A DNA stretch of 34,422 bases from SAR202 cluster bacterium. GTDB lineage: Bacteria; Chloroflexota; Dehalococcoidia; Lucifugimonadales; UBA3495. Location of the stretch: positions 1 through 34,422 of the forward strand of contig JABMNL010000025.1 in the NCBI GenBank assembly GCA_013204585.1, given 5' to 3'. A program made the position numbers and the translations under genes. Within the stretch, counting starts at the first letter, position 1; the number at the start of each line of letters is the position of its first letter. The notes under the pieces were generated by a model, which saw only the letters and a program-made list of their open reading frames with translations, was not told where the DNA came from and did not search any database. Of the stretch, positions 23,213-31,346 are shown in pieces.

Positions 23213-24589
23213 TCACTTTCTGCCAACCGTCGCCGCCGCAATGGGTGGCCTAACTCCAGACCTCTCGAGATTATCCACAAGCCAGTTTTGCTCCAAATAT
23301 TTTTGCCCCAGCGCGCCAGTGACTGAATCTACACGAGAGGCAATCCGGTATAAGTTAGCGGTACCTCCGGAATGGTCTTGCTCGTCAAACCACCGTCGCA
23401 TCTGACGGACCCGACCTTCATTAAAGGATTTCTGCAACTCAGAATATTCGTAGTTTACAGGCCTCGTCAGAAACTCTTCAATTACCTCACGAATCTCTTC
23501 CGCAGTATTCTCAACAAGGATGTATCCGTCCGAAGAGTAATTGAACTCCTCATATCCGAAGGGTCCCTCTAGAATTTCCTGTAAGGACAAAAATCGATTA
23601 CGAGAGAGGGAGTAAATATGTTTAATGAGACCTATATCGGTTTTACGCAATGGATAGCTTATTGCCCAACCGCTGAAATTAACCCGTATCATCGGCTTCC
23701 AAAAAAGACTGGCAACATCGGTAGCTCCGGAAGTAGCCGCGACATAAAAACGGCACTGACTCGTTAGGTAGATATCCATCAACTCAGACTTAAACCGCGT
23801 ATGTGGGTAGTCAATCACACGCTCCATATGCGGAAGTGGCGTCATGGACGGGTCACCCAGACGCACCACCCACCCGCCTGCAGCGGTAATAGACTTAATC
23901 CCTTCAAGGTAGTTTTGAACTGAAGCATTACGGTTATTGTATGTATCTAGATGGTACCCACTTTCTCGGACGTGTAGGCAGGCAAACCAATCTGTTGAGG
24001 GAATGCCCATCTGGACCATTAATTGCTCGGCGGAAAGTTGCTTATCCTTCCTCAACCTTGGTGGCGTATATTCATGGTATTGTTGCTTCCAGTTTTGCTT
24101 CTCGACGATATCCCAAGAGAAATTGTCGACTCCGTCTGGCTGCCATAACGCGGATCTACCGATGGCTAGTATTGAATATCTGGGGTCAAAAAACCCGTCT
24201 CCAGGAATCTTGGGCCAAATGCGCTGCAAAATTCTTCGTAGGTTACCCCAAAGGATGTGGGTTGCCCAAGTAACCGTGAATGCCACACCGAGCAGCCATC
24301 CTATAAACCAGACAAACACATTTGCATTCGAAATAGAATATTCAGACTGAACGCGCAGTAACTCTTGATTGGCCACCGATGGCAAAGTGATTGATAAGAA
24401 TTGCTGACGTTTAGGCCAAAGAAATTTGGGGAAGAGAAATAAGATCTTTTTGTTTTCTCGTTTTGCCTTCAATAATCCATAAAGCATCTCTTCCGCGCAG
24501 TTTCCGAAGACTGTGGACCGAGGTGTTTGAATTAGGATTGGGCATCTCCTACCTATGTAGCCGAATCCCTTATGGATTAAACGGAACAT
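23213..24589 (-). CDS. TIGR04372-type putative glycosyltransferase
   Basis: A protein of 458 residues. The C-terminal half is shared with the gene at 30015-31346: WFACLHVRESGYH, NRNASVQNYLEGIKSI, GGWVVRLGDPSMTPL, CRFYVAATSGATDVASLFWKP and TAEEIREVIEEFL. These are hallmarks of the TIGR04372 family, putative glycosyltransferases found in surface-glycan loci. A hydrophobic stretch near residues 92-114 could be a membrane anchor. Its first 34 codons and 54 upstream bases are duplicated at 26172-26326. No clear Shine-Dalgarno precedes ATG 24589. Local GC is low: 24421-24480 has 19 G/C of 60. Confidence 0.82.
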   Translation of the reverse strand: MFRLIHKGFGYIGRRCPILIQTPRSTVFGNCAEEMLYGLLKAKRENKKILFLFPKFLWPKRQQFLSITLPSVANQELLRVQSEYSISNANVFVWFIGWLLGVAFTVTWATHILWGNLRRILQRIWPKIPGDGFFDPRYSILAIGRSALWQPDGVDNFSWDIVEKQNWKQQYHEYTPPRLRKDKQLSAEQLMVQMGIPSTDWFACLHVRESGYHLDTYNNRNASVQNYLEGIKSITAAGGWVVRLGDPSMTPLPHMERVIDYPHTRFKSELMDIYLTSQCRFYVAATSGATDVASLFWKPMIRVNFSGWAISYPLRKTDIGLIKHIYSLSRNRFLSLQEILEGPFGYEEFNYSSDGYILVENTAEEIREVIEEFLTRPVNYEYSELQKSFNEGRVRQMRRWFDEQDHSGGTANLYRIASRVDSVTGALGQKYLEQNWLVDNLERSGVRPPIAAATVGRK

Positions 24590-24643
24590 ATCGTGGTTCG
24601 GCCAGATTCCTTTTCGGTATCTCTAACATGCGCTGAACCCGTC
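24489..24643. repeat. 155-bp direct repeat, copy 1 (5' end of the intact glycosyltransferase gene)
   Basis: Matches 26172-26326 at 153 of 155 positions (differences at 24559 and 24566). It includes 54 bases of leader and the first 101 bases of the gene at 23213-24589. The two copies flank the sugar O-methyltransferase gene at 24695-26095 in direct orientation. Confidence 0.95.
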
Positions 24644-24694
24644 CACCTGATACAGGGACGCGGGGACAAGGAGGAAAATAAAAGGGCTCCAAGC

Positions 24695-26095
24695 TCACTC
24701 AGCGTCAATTTTATTGCCCAAAGTCAGTTGACTTCCTAACCCAGACAGCATTCTGCGATAGAATTTTTCTTCATTAAATTCTCGGAGCGTTGTCGAGGGC
24801 TTCCTTCGAGCAAAGTTCCGTAATACCTCTAGAACCCGCCGCCGGTAATAACCTACATAGGCTTTGTTCGTTTTTAGGACGTTCAAAAGCATGGGGAACC
24901 TAGTTTTACTTAAGTCACCGGAACGAGGAATCTGGTTAAGCCAAATAAGATTTGTTGCACCTAAACCCAGCCTGAAGAGGCGAATTCCATCCAACATCTC
25001 AGATATCGATTCTTGGGTTGGGAAGCGCCAAATCGCCATCCATAAATTCTCGAACCAGCCATCGCTCCTCTTCGGTTGGCGCTTGGCTTGCGCCAACATG
25101 ACTGAAGCATCAACCTGCAGCGTATCAGTGCCACGTTCTTCCACAGGGATGCGTTCCACATAGAGTTCCAGAAAATTCCTGCTACCCGCGTCTACGGTGA
25201 CAACTTCCGGGTTGATTCTAAAATATCGAACCCTCCAGAATGGATCTAAGACTGGGCACATAAGATTTGAGCCAGCACCGCCCGTCTCTCCCCACTGTAG
25301 CTTCAGAAAATAATTGCAGCTGTAGAACGCCTTCACTTGGATTTGGTGTTCAATAAAATGCATCCAGAACGCCACCGCGTCGCCGGTCATTTCCTGAAGG
25401 CTGCCGGTATTGATTGCAATATCAAAGCCTTGGTCAGCGAGCAAATGAGTCATTTGAACAGGTACTAGGATAAAGTCGAATTGTTCTCCAAGTTTGTGTT
25501 TATTTTCTTCATCCAAATAAAGGATTTTTGCGTCTGGAAAACTGCGCGACAGAAATATTTGAGCGAAAAACAATGATTCTGGCAGGTCGACCAAAGTGTA
25601 GGAGACCGCTGGTTTCATTATCTTGAATATGCGAGCCAACCCACCGTAGCCACTCCCAATTTCAATTACTTTACTAATTGTGCCTACCGGAGAAAACGCG
25701 GAGGTGCTCCTAAGAAACAAATTCACATGATACAAAAAGATATTGCTGTACGGGACACCGGCAACCTCTTCCAGTGTCGATTTGTCGTAATAATCGTATT
25801 CGCGCAATTCCGGGTGCGCATTCATCGAAAAGCCGGGGAAGAGGCGCGCCAGTTCGCGCAGTTTAAATTCAATCACTGACCTCGCCCCCTCCAGGCGATT
25901 ATCAAAGCCAGTTACGGAACGGAGGGAATAGCTAATAGCTTGCTCATCGGTCTCAAATTGTTCAATCGCCTCAACGTCCTTTTCCAGGACGCTATTCCAA
26001 TGGGAACTGACCGAGAAATTGTTCGGGTAACTGGCCGAACGAGCGTGCCGGAGACATCTTTTTGACTCAGCTAGAATGTCTTTTAATTCGTTCAT
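24695..26095 (-). CDS. Putative sugar O-methyltransferase (TIGR04371/NanM type)
   Basis: A protein of 466 residues. The middle holds a SAM-binding core: KVIEIGSGYGGLARIFKIM, YTLVDLPESLFFAQIFLS and FDIAINTGSLQEM. The N-terminal extension contains FSVSSHWNSVL and YDYYDKSTLEEVAG. This arrangement fits the TIGR04371 family of putative sugar O-methyltransferases, which I recall occurring in the same loci as TIGR04372 proteins. The assignment is from memory of family features. The gene is bracketed by the 155-bp repeats as a single-gene cassette, and its stop is 105 bases before the next start. ATG 26095 is the natural start. Confidence 0.8.
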   Translation of the reverse strand: MNELKDILAESKRCLRHARSASYPNNFSVSSHWNSVLEKDVEAIEQFETDEQAISYSLRSVTGFDNRLEGARSVIEFKLRELARLFPGFSMNAHPELREYDYYDKSTLEEVAGVPYSNIFLYHVNLFLRSTSAFSPVGTISKVIEIGSGYGGLARIFKIMKPAVSYTLVDLPESLFFAQIFLSRSFPDAKILYLDEENKHKLGEQFDFILVPVQMTHLLADQGFDIAINTGSLQEMTGDAVAFWMHFIEHQIQVKAFYSCNYFLKLQWGETGGAGSNLMCPVLDPFWRVRYFRINPEVVTVDAGSRNFLELYVERIPVEERGTDTLQVDASVMLAQAKRQPKRSDGWFENLWMAIWRFPTQESISEMLDGIRLFRLGLGATNLIWLNQIPRSGDLSKTRFPMLLNVLKTNKAYVGYYRRRVLEVLRNFARRKPSTTLREFNEEKFYRRMLSGLGSQLTLGNKIDAE

Positions 26096-26140
26096 TAGCC
26101 CGTATACCTCTGCATTACATCTTCGTTATTCATTGTCAGA

Positions 26141-26272
26141 TTAATCATCCCAAGTAACCGATAAAATAGATTCTTCCGCGCAGTTTCCGAAGACTGTGGA
26201 CCGAGGTGTTTGAATTAGGATTGGGCATCTCCTACCTATGTTGCCGAAGCCCTTATGGATTAAACGGAACAT
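26141..26272 (-). pseudogene. Truncated duplicate of the glycosyltransferase start
   Basis: The repeat copy at 26172-26326 carries the ATG and first 34 codons of the gene at 23213-24589. It then runs into unrelated sequence, adding nine codons before TAA (26143-26141). The 43-residue product differs from the intact gene by Tyr11 to Asn plus one silent change. It begins 69 bases after the ABC exporter stop, where the real gene would be expected. This is a recombination scar, probably without function. Confidence 0.75.
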
Positions 26273-26326
26273 ATCGTGGTTCGGCCAGATTCCTTTTCGG
26301 TATCTCTAACATGCGCTGAACCCGTC
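26172..26326. repeat. 155-bp direct repeat, copy 2
   Basis: 153 of 155 bases match 24489-24643 (differences at 26242 and 26249). It starts 15 bases beyond the ABC exporter stop codon in the direction of transcription. Divergence is abrupt at both ends, which suggests a recent duplication or cassette insertion rather than conserved regulatory sequence. Confidence 0.95.
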
Positions 26327-26341
26327 GAAAGGAAACTGGAC

Positions 26342-28183
26342 CTAACCACGCCCGACGTCAGACAAAACGACAGGCTCTTCGCCCGCCTGCGTTGAGAACA
26401 ACTCCCGATACCTGCCGTGGCCTGCTATCAGGTCCGCATGAGTACCTTGCTCAACAACCCGGCCTCCATCGAGCACGATGATGTAGTCGGCATATTGAAC
26501 GGTGGTGAGCCGGTGCGAAATAAGCACTATTGTCTGGTTAGCAGAGCCTGATACGAGTGATTGGAGGAGCTGTGCCTCGGTCTCCCCGTCGACGGCGCTC
26601 ATGGCCTCGTCCAATATCAGCACTTCGGAATTCCGAAGCAGTGCTCTGGCAATGGCAATCCGTTGGCGCTGCCCTCCTGACAGTGACGCGCCGCGCTCAC
26701 TGACCCTTGTTTCCATCCGCTCTGGCATGGCATCGATGAATTCGAGAGCCCCGGCCCGACGGCATGCCAAAGTCAACTCCTCATCGGTGGCGTCTGGCTT
26801 GTACGCAAGGAGATTATCCCTGACGGTGCCTGCGAAGAGAAAAACGTCCTGCCGAACCAGGGCCACCTGACCAAGCCAGCTACTGCGCACTACGTCATTC
26901 AAATCCTGATCTCCCAGCCATACGGTGCCCTGTTTGGGAGAGCGGAACTTGAGTAACAAGTCAACGATGGTTGACTTGCCTGCCCCTGATGTACCGACGA
27001 TGGCCGTTATCTCGTTGGCCTTAATACAGAAGTCCGCGTCGATAAGAACGGGTGATGTCTCGTCATACGAGAAAGAGACCCCCTGAAACCGAATTGCGCT
27101 CAGCTGACTGGGAGCCTCCTGCGTACCGCCCCCAAGGGGATCTTCGGGAAGTCCTGTCCATTCCGCCGCAGCCTTCAGGCTCGGTATTGCTTGGCTGATA
27201 CCTATCCAAGCTCCTGAGACTTGGCCGATGGCAGGATACATGCGGAATAGGCCATAAGCAAAAACACCGATGACGGGCAACTGCGCCTCCAAATCCCCCG
27301 ATGACAGCACGAACGCTGCAAAGATGATGCCGCCTGCGAAGGCGATTTGAAGCAATGCTTGGAGAGCAGACGTAGGCAAGGAACCTAGGATCCCCATGCG
27401 CACTCTCGCTGTTTCCCAGAGGTCCACCACGCTGGAGAACTCGCCGACCCATTTATCCTCTGCGGCTAACGATCGAATATCGCGAATGCCATTGATTGTG
27501 TCCGTAGCGATGTTCATTCCAATCGACTGCTGCGTGTATCTCTGGAATGAGTGAAGTTGCACCCGTTTTTGCAATGACCGAACTATGGTCACGAACCACA
27601 GAACAGCAATCAAAAAAGCAGTCAATAATAACCATGGCGAGATGATCAATAACATAACCCCCAACGTGGAGATTAAGATGATAGCCGACATCAAGCCGGT
27701 GACGCTGCCGAGCGCCGCAAACGCTCCAGTGGGCGCACTTAGCAGACCATAAACAATCTCGCCCAGTTGGTGTTCGTCAAACATCTCCATCGGAGATGAG
27801 ACGATTTTTTGCATAATCTTTTTGTGCAACCTACGGGTTATCCTGCTAGACCACATGCTGCCCAGGTAACTGTACGCCAAGCCTAGAGTAAAGCGGAGTA
27901 TAACGAGCGCAATAAAAGTACTGCTCAGTGTTGCCAATAACACTTGTCGGGAGTGTCCTGCAAAGACGCGCTCGCCTATCAGACCACCTAGCTTACTGGA
28001 AATACCCTGGTCAAAAACAGCGTTTCCCAGGAAAAGAAAATTAGCCAGCGTGGCTGCTTCCACCAAAGCGGACACGCCCGCGATTCCGAAAAGTATCCAC
28101 GCCCATTTCGAATCCTCCCGGAGGAGATCCCGGATTTCTGGTGGCAGTATTCTATTTGGATTTAAGGCCCAAAGGAATCTCAT
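26342..28183 (-). CDS. ABC exporter, MsbA/PglK-like flippase (fused TMD-NBD)
   Basis: About 613 residues from ATG 28183; a TTG at 28234 would add 17. The N-terminal half has several hydrophobic segments (starting at about residues 29, 81, 163, 184 and 278), typical of a type IV exporter. The NBD has Walker A GTSGAGKST (about 397-405), Q-loop VRQDVFLF, signature LSGGQRQR (about 501-508), Walker B VLILDEAMSAVD and the switch His in ISHRLTTVQ. No Wzx flippase is visible in the window, so this may flip the lipid-linked oligosaccharide, as PglK does. It could instead export another lipid. The methyltransferase upstream ends 65 bases before. Confidence 0.92.
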   Translation of the reverse strand: MRFLWALNPNRILPPEIRDLLREDSKWAWILFGIAGVSALVEAATLANFLFLGNAVFDQGISSKLGGLIGERVFAGHSRQVLLATLSSTFIALVILRFTLGLAYSYLGSMWSSRITRRLHKKIMQKIVSSPMEMFDEHQLGEIVYGLLSAPTGAFAALGSVTGLMSAIILISTLGVMLLIISPWLLLTAFLIAVLWFVTIVRSLQKRVQLHSFQRYTQQSIGMNIATDTINGIRDIRSLAAEDKWVGEFSSVVDLWETARVRMGILGSLPTSALQALLQIAFAGGIIFAAFVLSSGDLEAQLPVIGVFAYGLFRMYPAIGQVSGAWIGISQAIPSLKAAAEWTGLPEDPLGGGTQEAPSQLSAIRFQGVSFSYDETSPVLIDADFCIKANEITAIVGTSGAGKSTIVDLLLKFRSPKQGTVWLGDQDLNDVVRSSWLGQVALVRQDVFLFAGTVRDNLLAYKPDATDEELTLACRRAGALEFIDAMPERMETRVSERGASLSGGQRQRIAIARALLRNSEVLILDEAMSAVDGETEAQLLQSLVSGSANQTIVLISHRLTTVQYADYIIVLDGGRVVEQGTHADLIAGHGRYRELFSTQAGEEPVVLSDVGRG

Positions 28184-28248
28184 GTCAGATTCATTGAAAT
28201 CATACGCTGGCGCTTCACCTAAAATTATTCTCAACTAGCATAACTAAC

Positions 28249-28902
28249 TTATTTGGCCTCAACAGCAAGGCCGATTAGATAATGGCACATCGGCGCGTAG
28301 CCCGTGTGGACTACCTCATCGTTCATTCCGAACATGAACACGTGACGATAGAAACGGCTTAGTGTCTCTTTAAGCGACTCGTAGCTCTTGAGATTGATGT
28401 GACCAATCTGGCTGAACCGAGAGGCGTACTGGGCTGATGTGATGTTCGGAGTTCCCATGATTAAAACGCCACTTCCCATGGTCGAAGCCACGATATTTTC
28501 CATGAAACGGTCTTCCAACTCGATAGGGATGTGCTCGATAACGTCCAATGCAAATACCGCTTTAACGGGGTCTGGGATTGGTGACTGTAAGATGTCGTGG
28601 ACCTTGAGAGTGGCATTGCGGGTCAACTGGGGATTCTTTGCAGTGTGCTCTATCGCATACGGTTCCGAGTCGATACACACCAACTTTTGGACCGTCTGTG
28701 CCACCAGAGTTGAGCCGAAGGCATCCCCACAGCCAACCTCTAAAACCGACTCGTAGCCTTCAAACATCTTCGAAACAAATTTGTAGCGGGCCAGCGAGAA
28801 AACTAGATGCTTGGGATCATTCGCGAAGGTTAGAGAGGCATGAACGCCAAGGGGCAGCAGCTCAGTTTGCTCCAGGGCAGCCCGAATTTCATCCTGACCC
28901 AT
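28249..28902 (-). CDS. Class I SAM-dependent methyltransferase
   Basis: A protein of 217 residues. VLEVGCGDAFGSTLVA is SAM motif I, LVCIDSEPYAIEH follows, and AVFALDVIEHIP is the motif II DxxEH pattern common to Methyltransf_11/23 proteins. GVLIMGTPNITS follows. A GGAG site lies about ten bases before ATG 28902. It sits between the dioxygenase and the ABC exporter. Target not predictable; a sugar hydroxyl is likely from context. Confidence 0.86.
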   Translation of the reverse strand: MGQDEIRAALEQTELLPLGVHASLTFANDPKHLVFSLARYKFVSKMFEGYESVLEVGCGDAFGSTLVAQTVQKLVCIDSEPYAIEHTAKNPQLTRNATLKVHDILQSPIPDPVKAVFALDVIEHIPIELEDRFMENIVASTMGSGVLIMGTPNITSAQYASRFSQIGHINLKSYESLKETLSRFYRHVFMFGMNDEVVHTGYAPMCHYLIGLAVEAK

Positions 28903-28959
28903 AGGTATTTTTCTCCAACAAATGGCAAATTACGACCGCTTCGGCTGTTGTCTGAATCG

Positions 28960-29766
28960 CTAGTTCCTTTCTGAGTTATAGGTCCTGAAAGGTGAGAGGT
29001 GTGGGTTACCCAACTTTTTTCTTATCTGGCTCAAGGGTGAATAGTGGAAGGCATCCCATTTCTTTAAGTCCTCGAAGCCGGTATCCTTATCGTGAAAATT
29101 TCGGACACCCTGCGGCATCGCAAAACGAGGGTACTCGTGTCTGTTAGGCACCGTTTGATGCAACAACAAACTATGAAAGATCACCATGTCGCCCTCTTGT
29201 GTGTCCAACAACTGGTATTCCGCATCGCCCGGTATCCCAATCGGCTCTCTATTTCTGTGGGGAATGTGACCCCACGCATGGGAGCCTACAATGACTTCAA
29301 TACCCCCCATGCCTTCCTCCATGACAATCGGTGTCCATGTTTGCAAGGTGTTTAACCCACAACCAGACCAAAATTCTTGGTGGAGTTTTTTGACTAAGTA
29401 ACCGTCGGTTACATCTTTGACGTTGACCAAAACTTCCGGTTCCAAATTACATTCTAAATCGGGGCCCAGGGCGAACATAAGTTTTTCGAGCACCTGAGGC
29501 TCGAGATATTTCTTTCTATGTAAATCTTTATATGTTAAGTATCTGGATAGTTCACCTTGAACCGTAAATTGTCGAATATGTTTTATCGCTTCAAGGAAAT
29601 CTAGATGAATGTCTCCTTTGGGAGGTATGTTAATTTCCTCCAAAAGCTGTCCCAACCTGAACGTGATCGCTTGTTTATGCTCGTTAATTAATGAGCTAGA
29701 GATACATTGCTTCAAAACAACATATCCGTTCTCGATCAGGTTTTGGCTAAAAGTTTCGTTATTCAT
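28960..29766 (-). CDS. Phytanoyl-CoA dioxygenase (PhyH)-family Fe(II)/2-oxoglutarate enzyme
   Basis: About 268 residues from ATG 29766, which has GAGGA ten bases upstream; a TTG at 29805 would add 13. The N-terminus (NLIENGYVVLKQCIS) is the usual PhyH opening. The metal triad reads His129-x-Glu131 (KKLHQEFWSG) and His203 (HSLLLHQTVPNRHEYPRF), with Arg214 a candidate 2-oxoglutarate contact. VIVGSHAWGHIP matches the PhyH GSHxxG turn. The first acidic ligand is Glu where Asp is more common. Family members hydroxylate or oxidise small substrates; here a sugar or lipid of the glycan pathway is the likely target. Confidence 0.82.
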   Translation of the reverse strand: MNNETFSQNLIENGYVVLKQCISSSLINEHKQAITFRLGQLLEEINIPPKGDIHLDFLEAIKHIRQFTVQGELSRYLTYKDLHRKKYLEPQVLEKLMFALGPDLECNLEPEVLVNVKDVTDGYLVKKLHQEFWSGCGLNTLQTWTPIVMEEGMGGIEVIVGSHAWGHIPHRNREPIGIPGDAEYQLLDTQEGDMVIFHSLLLHQTVPNRHEYPRFAMPQGVRNFHDKDTGFEDLKKWDAFHYSPLSQIRKKLGNPHLSPFRTYNSERN

Positions 29767-30014
29767 GTTCTGTTCATCCTCACGTGGTATAAGATTTGTC
29801 AACAACCGACCGAAATCAGAATCTAAACACCATCATTTGCCGGGCGATATGCCGACAAATTTTGAGTGATTAAGCCTTTGCGACGGATTCAGCTTGTCTA
29901 TCAATCAAGCCCACCAGACCAGGGGGCGATACTGACTATTTAAACGCCAACCGGCGCCAACCTAAATCTCCCATTTCAACTCACTCCGACCCATTCGCAT
30001 GGGGTACCATTACC

Positions 30015-31346
30015 CTAGTCTAGGAGTTCCCGGTTCTGGCGCAGGAACTCTGCCCCCATCCTCGGCCGAAAGTCCTCATTTGGCCCAGTCACCTCGAGTA
30101 TCGACCAAAAGCGCTGCTGTAACTCCCTGTCTTCATCAGTAATCTGCCACGTCCCATTTAGCCGCTCATCCATCTCCATCGCCACGGCAATAATCTCTTC
30201 CGGAGTGTTCTCAACGACTTCAACACCGATGCGTTCGAAGTGTATAAACCCGGGAAATTTAATAGGCCCCAACTCCAGAAAATCTGGACCCGTCTCTAGA
30301 AACTCTCGAAAGGTCATGAACCGCTGATCCTCAAGGAGCCACAGCTTCTTGGGAAGGATCAGGCACTTAGGGGGAAGACGTAACGGTTGGTCCGTTAAAA
30401 AAGGAACAAGGTTTTCGATAACCACCGGCCGATGGAAGAGCCTCGGGACTGAGTTGAGACCGCCGGTGCCGCCCATGAAGAAGCGGCATTTCGCGCACAG
30501 GAATATGTCCAAAAAGTCGTCTCGGGCTTTTGTAGCGTAATCGATGATCATCGGGTTGGTTGTTCGCAGAGCCTCGTTCACCTCGGCGCCCATCCTGATG
30601 ACGAAATAACCGCGCCGCGCCAATTCCTCCGCCGCGGGCACAAAGTTCTGGATAGACATATTTCGATAATCGTTGCGGCGATCGTCCTGGTTTGGGAACA
30701 ACCTCCCTTTGTAAGCCGTGTCGCGCCCGTAGACGCACACGAAGGGAGCGCCCTCCGGCAAGCCCAAATCCCGGAGACCTGCTTGACCCAGAACCTCTTC
30801 TTCAGGCGTAAAAAAGAGATGTACTCTTGCTAGGGGAAGCGCGCCTTGGAAGTCAATATCGGTCAGGAGAGGTACCACATGGGCCGTCCCACCCGGCAAA
30901 AGGTTGTTAGCCAAGTACAACCACTTTACTAAAGGTGAAACACGTAGCGTGCGCTCCCACATTGTCTTTAGCTGCTGATTGGAGATTCGATAGCTCTGGT
31001 GAAAGATATCGATGGTCCGCTTGGGCTGCAAGCCTGCGTCGCGCTCACAAAGGTATAATTCCGTGTTGCTGGAAAAGTGGCCGATATGGTGACTAATCAG
31101 CACCCCAAAACGCACCAATACCAAAGGTCTTAAGGCACGCAGTAGCAATACGATGGGAATCGCGGAAGCCAACCGCAGGGCAAACAGGCACTTTTGGAGC
31201 AGGACTAACAGTCCACCATTTTTGATCTTATAGACCTGCTGGCGCCAGAAGCGAATTTGGTGGGGGTGATATATCCGATCGTGCACGAACTTCTTAAAGT
31301 CTCCAATAAAGGACTTGCGTAGGTTCGATGGGTTTGGGTAGAGCAC
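30015..31346 (-). CDS. TIGR04372-type putative glycosyltransferase
   Basis: A protein of 443 residues related to the gene at 23213-24589. Shared features are FVCVYGRDTAYKGR, DYRNMSIQNFVPAAEELA, GYFVIRMGAEVNEAL, CRFFMGGTGGLNSVPRLFHRP and TPEEIIAVAMEM. A hydrophobic stretch near residues 52-80 suggests membrane association. The GTG at 31346 overlaps the dehydrogenase by 53 bases; a GTG at 31286, just past the dehydrogenase stop, would remove 20 residues. The family's donor and acceptor are uncharacterised as far as I know. A 248-base gap without genes separates it from the next gene. Confidence 0.82.
   Translation of the reverse strand: MLYPNPSNLRKSFIGDFKKFVHDRIYHPHQIRFWRQQVYKIKNGGLLVLLQKCLFALRLASAIPIVLLLRALRPLVLVRFGVLISHHIGHFSSNTELYLCERDAGLQPKRTIDIFHQSYRISNQQLKTMWERTLRVSPLVKWLYLANNLLPGGTAHVVPLLTDIDFQGALPLARVHLFFTPEEEVLGQAGLRDLGLPEGAPFVCVYGRDTAYKGRLFPNQDDRRNDYRNMSIQNFVPAAEELARRGYFVIRMGAEVNEALRTTNPMIIDYATKARDDFLDIFLCAKCRFFMGGTGGLNSVPRLFHRPVVIENLVPFLTDQPLRLPPKCLILPKKLWLLEDQRFMTFREFLETGPDFLELGPIKFPGFIHFERIGVEVVENTPEEIIAVAMEMDERLNGTWQITDEDRELQQRFWSILEVTGPNEDFRPRMGAEFLRQNRELLD

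Noticed and set aside
29797-29802. Perfect TTGACA on the minus strand as a -35 box
   Set aside because: No acceptable -10 box lies 16-18 bases downstream, where the sequence is GGATGA.
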